Shown here piece by piece: positions 60,852 through 64,000 of a DNA stretch of 64,000 nucleotides; the first letter of the stretch is position 1, and every line of letters begins with the position of its first letter. The notes under the pieces are model-generated. The model made no database searches, was not told the origin of the DNA, and saw only the letters and a list, made by a program, of their open reading frames with translations. The translations under genes were made by a program, and so were the position numbers. The stretch is from an uncultured Clostridia bacterium. Lineage in GTDB: Bacteria; Bacillota; Clostridia; Oscillospirales; Ruminococcaceae. The DNA is taken from positions 1 through 64,000 of the forward strand of contig CALZUA010000006.1 in NCBI GenBank assembly GCA_945829235.1, written 5' to 3'.

Positions 60852-60959
60852 GTGAATGACAAGAAACGCGAAAGGCTTATGAAAATCTGCCGTATCGGAG
60901 CAATAATTCTCGCTCTGGGAATGATTGCGGGAATTTTCGTTCAGCCGTATTTGACATAA
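60852..60959 (+). CDS. 35-residue single-pass membrane peptide
   Basis: GTG at 60852, with GGGAGTG upstream, encodes NDKKRERLMKICRIG followed by the helix AIILALGMIAGIFVQPYL. A basic N-terminus and one hydrophobic helix are typical of small clostridial membrane peptides. It follows a consensus promoter by ~25 bp, so if translated it would be made at high level on an almost leaderless mRNA. Function is unknown. Confidence 0.6.
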   Translation: MNDKKRERLMKICRIGAIILALGMIAGIFVQPYLT

Positions 60960-60992
60960 CTCTCGGATTGAAAAAGATTAAGGAATGATTTA

Positions 60993-61811
60993 ATGGGTTT
61001 ATTTTATAATAATGAAGTCGCAGGAAGCGGCGTTTCCAAAACCCCGAGAAAGAAAAAGCCGTTCTTTCGGTTTTGGGAGCTGTTTCTCAGGAAATTCTGG
61101 ACTTTCTTTCAGGTTAACCTGATTTACTTCCTGTTTTGTATTCCCATCGTCACCATCGGTCCCGCAACTGCGGCAATGACAGCGATTATGAGGAATTTTT
61201 ACCTCGAACGACCGCAGTTCATTTTCCACGATTTCAAGCGTGAATTCAAGAAGAATTTCAAGCAGGCGCTTCCGATTGGAATTATTGACGCGGCGGCAAT
61301 TGTGTTGGGATTTTTTGCAATCTTTTACGTTCAAGACCCCGGCTTGGACTCAACAACTCGGATTTTCGCCATACTTTGTCTGGTGGGAGTAAATCTTGTG
61401 ATTATGGTCAGCTTTTACGTCTACCCGCAGATTGTTGCGCTTGACCTGAAGCTCGGACAAATCCTGAGGAACTCGCTTTTGCTGATGTTTCTGAACCCGC
61501 TCGGCGATATCATCACATTTGTTTTCTTCTTCGGTTATGGAACGCTTATCTGGTTCTTCTGGTATGTCGTGCTGTTCCTCACGCCGTTTATACCGTTTGC
61601 GTGGCTGTGCTTCATCTCGTTTTTCTGCTGTTACCCGACAATTCAGAAGGTGCTCATCAATCCTTACTACGAGAAAACAGGCGAGAAAAATCCCGAAATT
61701 CCCGATTATGAAGAGGACGCTGTGTTCTCGGACGCAGGCGGCAAAGAAGAACCGCTCAGCCTGAAGGACAGGGACAAGGGTGGAAAACAGCGCGGCAGGA
61801 TTATCAAGTAA
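60993..61811 (+). CDS. YesL/DUF624-family membrane protein
   Basis: 272 residues. WTFFQVNLIYFLFCIPIVTIGPATAAM is the characteristic start of the DUF624/YesL family; five to six membrane helices follow, and a long polar tail (EEDAVFSDAGGKEEPLSLKD). In other Firmicutes such proteins sit in sugar-uptake operons. Here it lies between a small membrane peptide and purA. Function is unknown. Confidence 0.82.
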   Translation: MGLFYNNEVAGSGVSKTPRKKKPFFRFWELFLRKFWTFFQVNLIYFLFCIPIVTIGPATAAMTAIMRNFYLERPQFIFHDFKREFKKNFKQALPIGIIDAAAIVLGFFAIFYVQDPGLDSTTRIFAILCLVGVNLVIMVSFYVYPQIVALDLKLGQILRNSLLLMFLNPLGDIITFVFFFGYGTLIWFFWYVVLFLTPFIPFAWLCFISFFCCYPTIQKVLINPYYEKTGEKNPEIPDYEEDAVFSDAGGKEEPLSLKDRDKGGKQRGRIIK

Positions 61812-61896
61812 AACTATAATACAGCTTGTCGAAAAAGTCAAAAACAGGCGACAAAGCAGGTGTGCCTTTATCGACAAACTGAAATTAACATACTAA

Positions 61897-63194
<1,298 letters not shown>

Positions 63195-63195
<1 letters not shown>

Positions 63196-63974
63196 TGAGG
63201 ATTGTTTTTATCGGCGATGTTGTCGGGAAAAACGGTTGCGAGGCGCTGTCTGCGGAGTTGTTCAAGATAAAGAATGATTATCAAGCCGAGCTTGTTATCG
63301 TGAACGGCGAAAACAGCGCCGAGGGAAACGGCATCGACAAGCGCTCCGAGCAGGCGATTTTTGACGCGGGCGCGGACGTTATCACAACGGGCAATCACGC
63401 GTTCAACAAGTACGAGATTTTCGAGGAATTTGAGCGTTGCGACAGGCTCATTCGCCCCGCGAATTTCGGCACGGAGCTTGCGGGAAAGGGCGTTTGCGAG
63501 CTGGATTTCGGGAGCTTCAAGGTTTGCGTTTTGAACCTCATCGGAACAGCTTTTATGCAACCCTGCGACAACCCGTTCAAGTGCGCGGAACAGCTGTTGA
63601 AGGACATTGACGCGCGTGTGATTATCGTGGATTTTCACGCCGAGGCAACCTCCGAAAAGCGCGCGATGGGCTTTTTCCTCGCGGGAAAGGTAACGGCGGT
63701 TCTCGGCACGCACACCCACGTCCAGACTGCCGACGAGCAGATTATCGACGGCACGGGCTATATCACGGACGTTGGTATGACTGGACCGGCGGACTCGGTT
63801 CTCGGTGTTGACAAAAATATAATTATAGAAAAATTCCTCACCTATCGTCACAAAAAACACGTTTTCGCAGGCGGCGAGTGCCTTGTGAGCGGAGTTTGCC
63901 TTGACGTTGATGTGAAGAGCGGGAAATGCGTTTCAATCGAACGTTTTTGCAGAAGAATAAACGCTTCAGCATAA
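63195..63974 (+). CDS. YmdB-family metallophosphoesterase
   Basis: 259 residues, start at MRIVFIGDVVGKNG (63195), overlapping the purA stop. Metal ligands in FIGDVVGK, NGENSAEGNG, TGNHAFNK, VDFHAEATSEK and GTHTHVQTADE are those of the YmdB family (2',3'-cyclic nucleotide phosphodiesterases that affect biofilm and sporulation choices in Bacillus). It appears complete at the window end. Translational coupling with purA is notable. Confidence 0.92.
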
Positions 63975-64000
63975 TACTATATAAATATTAAAATGGAAAG

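Overview
The window looks like a chromosomal segment of a fibre-degrading, low-to-mid GC anaerobic Firmicute of the Ruminococcus/Oscillospiraceae type. The reasons are a GH9 cellulase with two CBM3 modules, a dockerin protein beside a cohesin-like wall protein with an NPGTG sorting motif, strong AGGAGG ribosome sites, sigma-A promoters, a long-form HPF, and Tn4451-type and Tn916-type recombinases. This is inferred from gene content only.

Layout. 1-6.4 kb is AT-rich accessory DNA: an edge-truncated amidoligase-type gene with DUF960, an anchored repeat protein, an Lgt paralogue, a Cys-rich lipoprotein, a Mor-like regulator and a macro-domain protein with a gap in its ADP-ribose loop. 7.2-11.9 kb is a compact integrative mobilizable element (long inverted repeat, VirD4-like coupling protein, MobA/L relaxase, Xis, tyrosine integrase), followed by an AAA/DUF4143 ATPase. 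13.9-14.3 kb is a four-tRNA operon (Gly, Arg, His, Gln). 14.8-20.5 kb is an AgrC/AgrA-type two-component system with a lipoprotein and an ABC exporter. 22.2-24.1 kb is a TnpW/TnpX serine-recombinase module. 24.2-26.9 kb is the GH9 cellulase.

27-34.9 kb is repeat-rich. It has a 92-bp tandem array, a 41-bp tandem array, a cluster of long perfect palindromes, duplicated gene 3' ends, and a roughly 600-nt non-coding transcription unit with near-consensus promoter, many local stems, recurring CCGATG boxes and a terminator. That unit is the best candidate here for an undescribed or rarely described system, possibly a large ornate RNA of the ROOL/OLE/GOLLD size class. A frameshifted permease and an Rpn nuclease follow.

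35-64 kb is mostly housekeeping: ispD/ispF, pheA, a PASTA pseudokinase, two double-glycine leader peptides, HPF, a PHP phosphatase, an odd rubredoxin, a transglutaminase-like lipoprotein, a MalK-type ATPase, MoxR, queH, rnhA, the cohesin-like/dockerin pair, tRNA-Arg, aspS, an ECF-like sigma factor with a large acidic membrane protein, a YesL-like protein, purA and a YmdB-type phosphodiesterase.

A recurring pattern is partial copies of a gene's own 3' part lying immediately downstream of it, seen at four unrelated loci. No database search was possible: family names come from motif recognition, and intergenic calls from reading inverted repeats and promoter boxes by eye.
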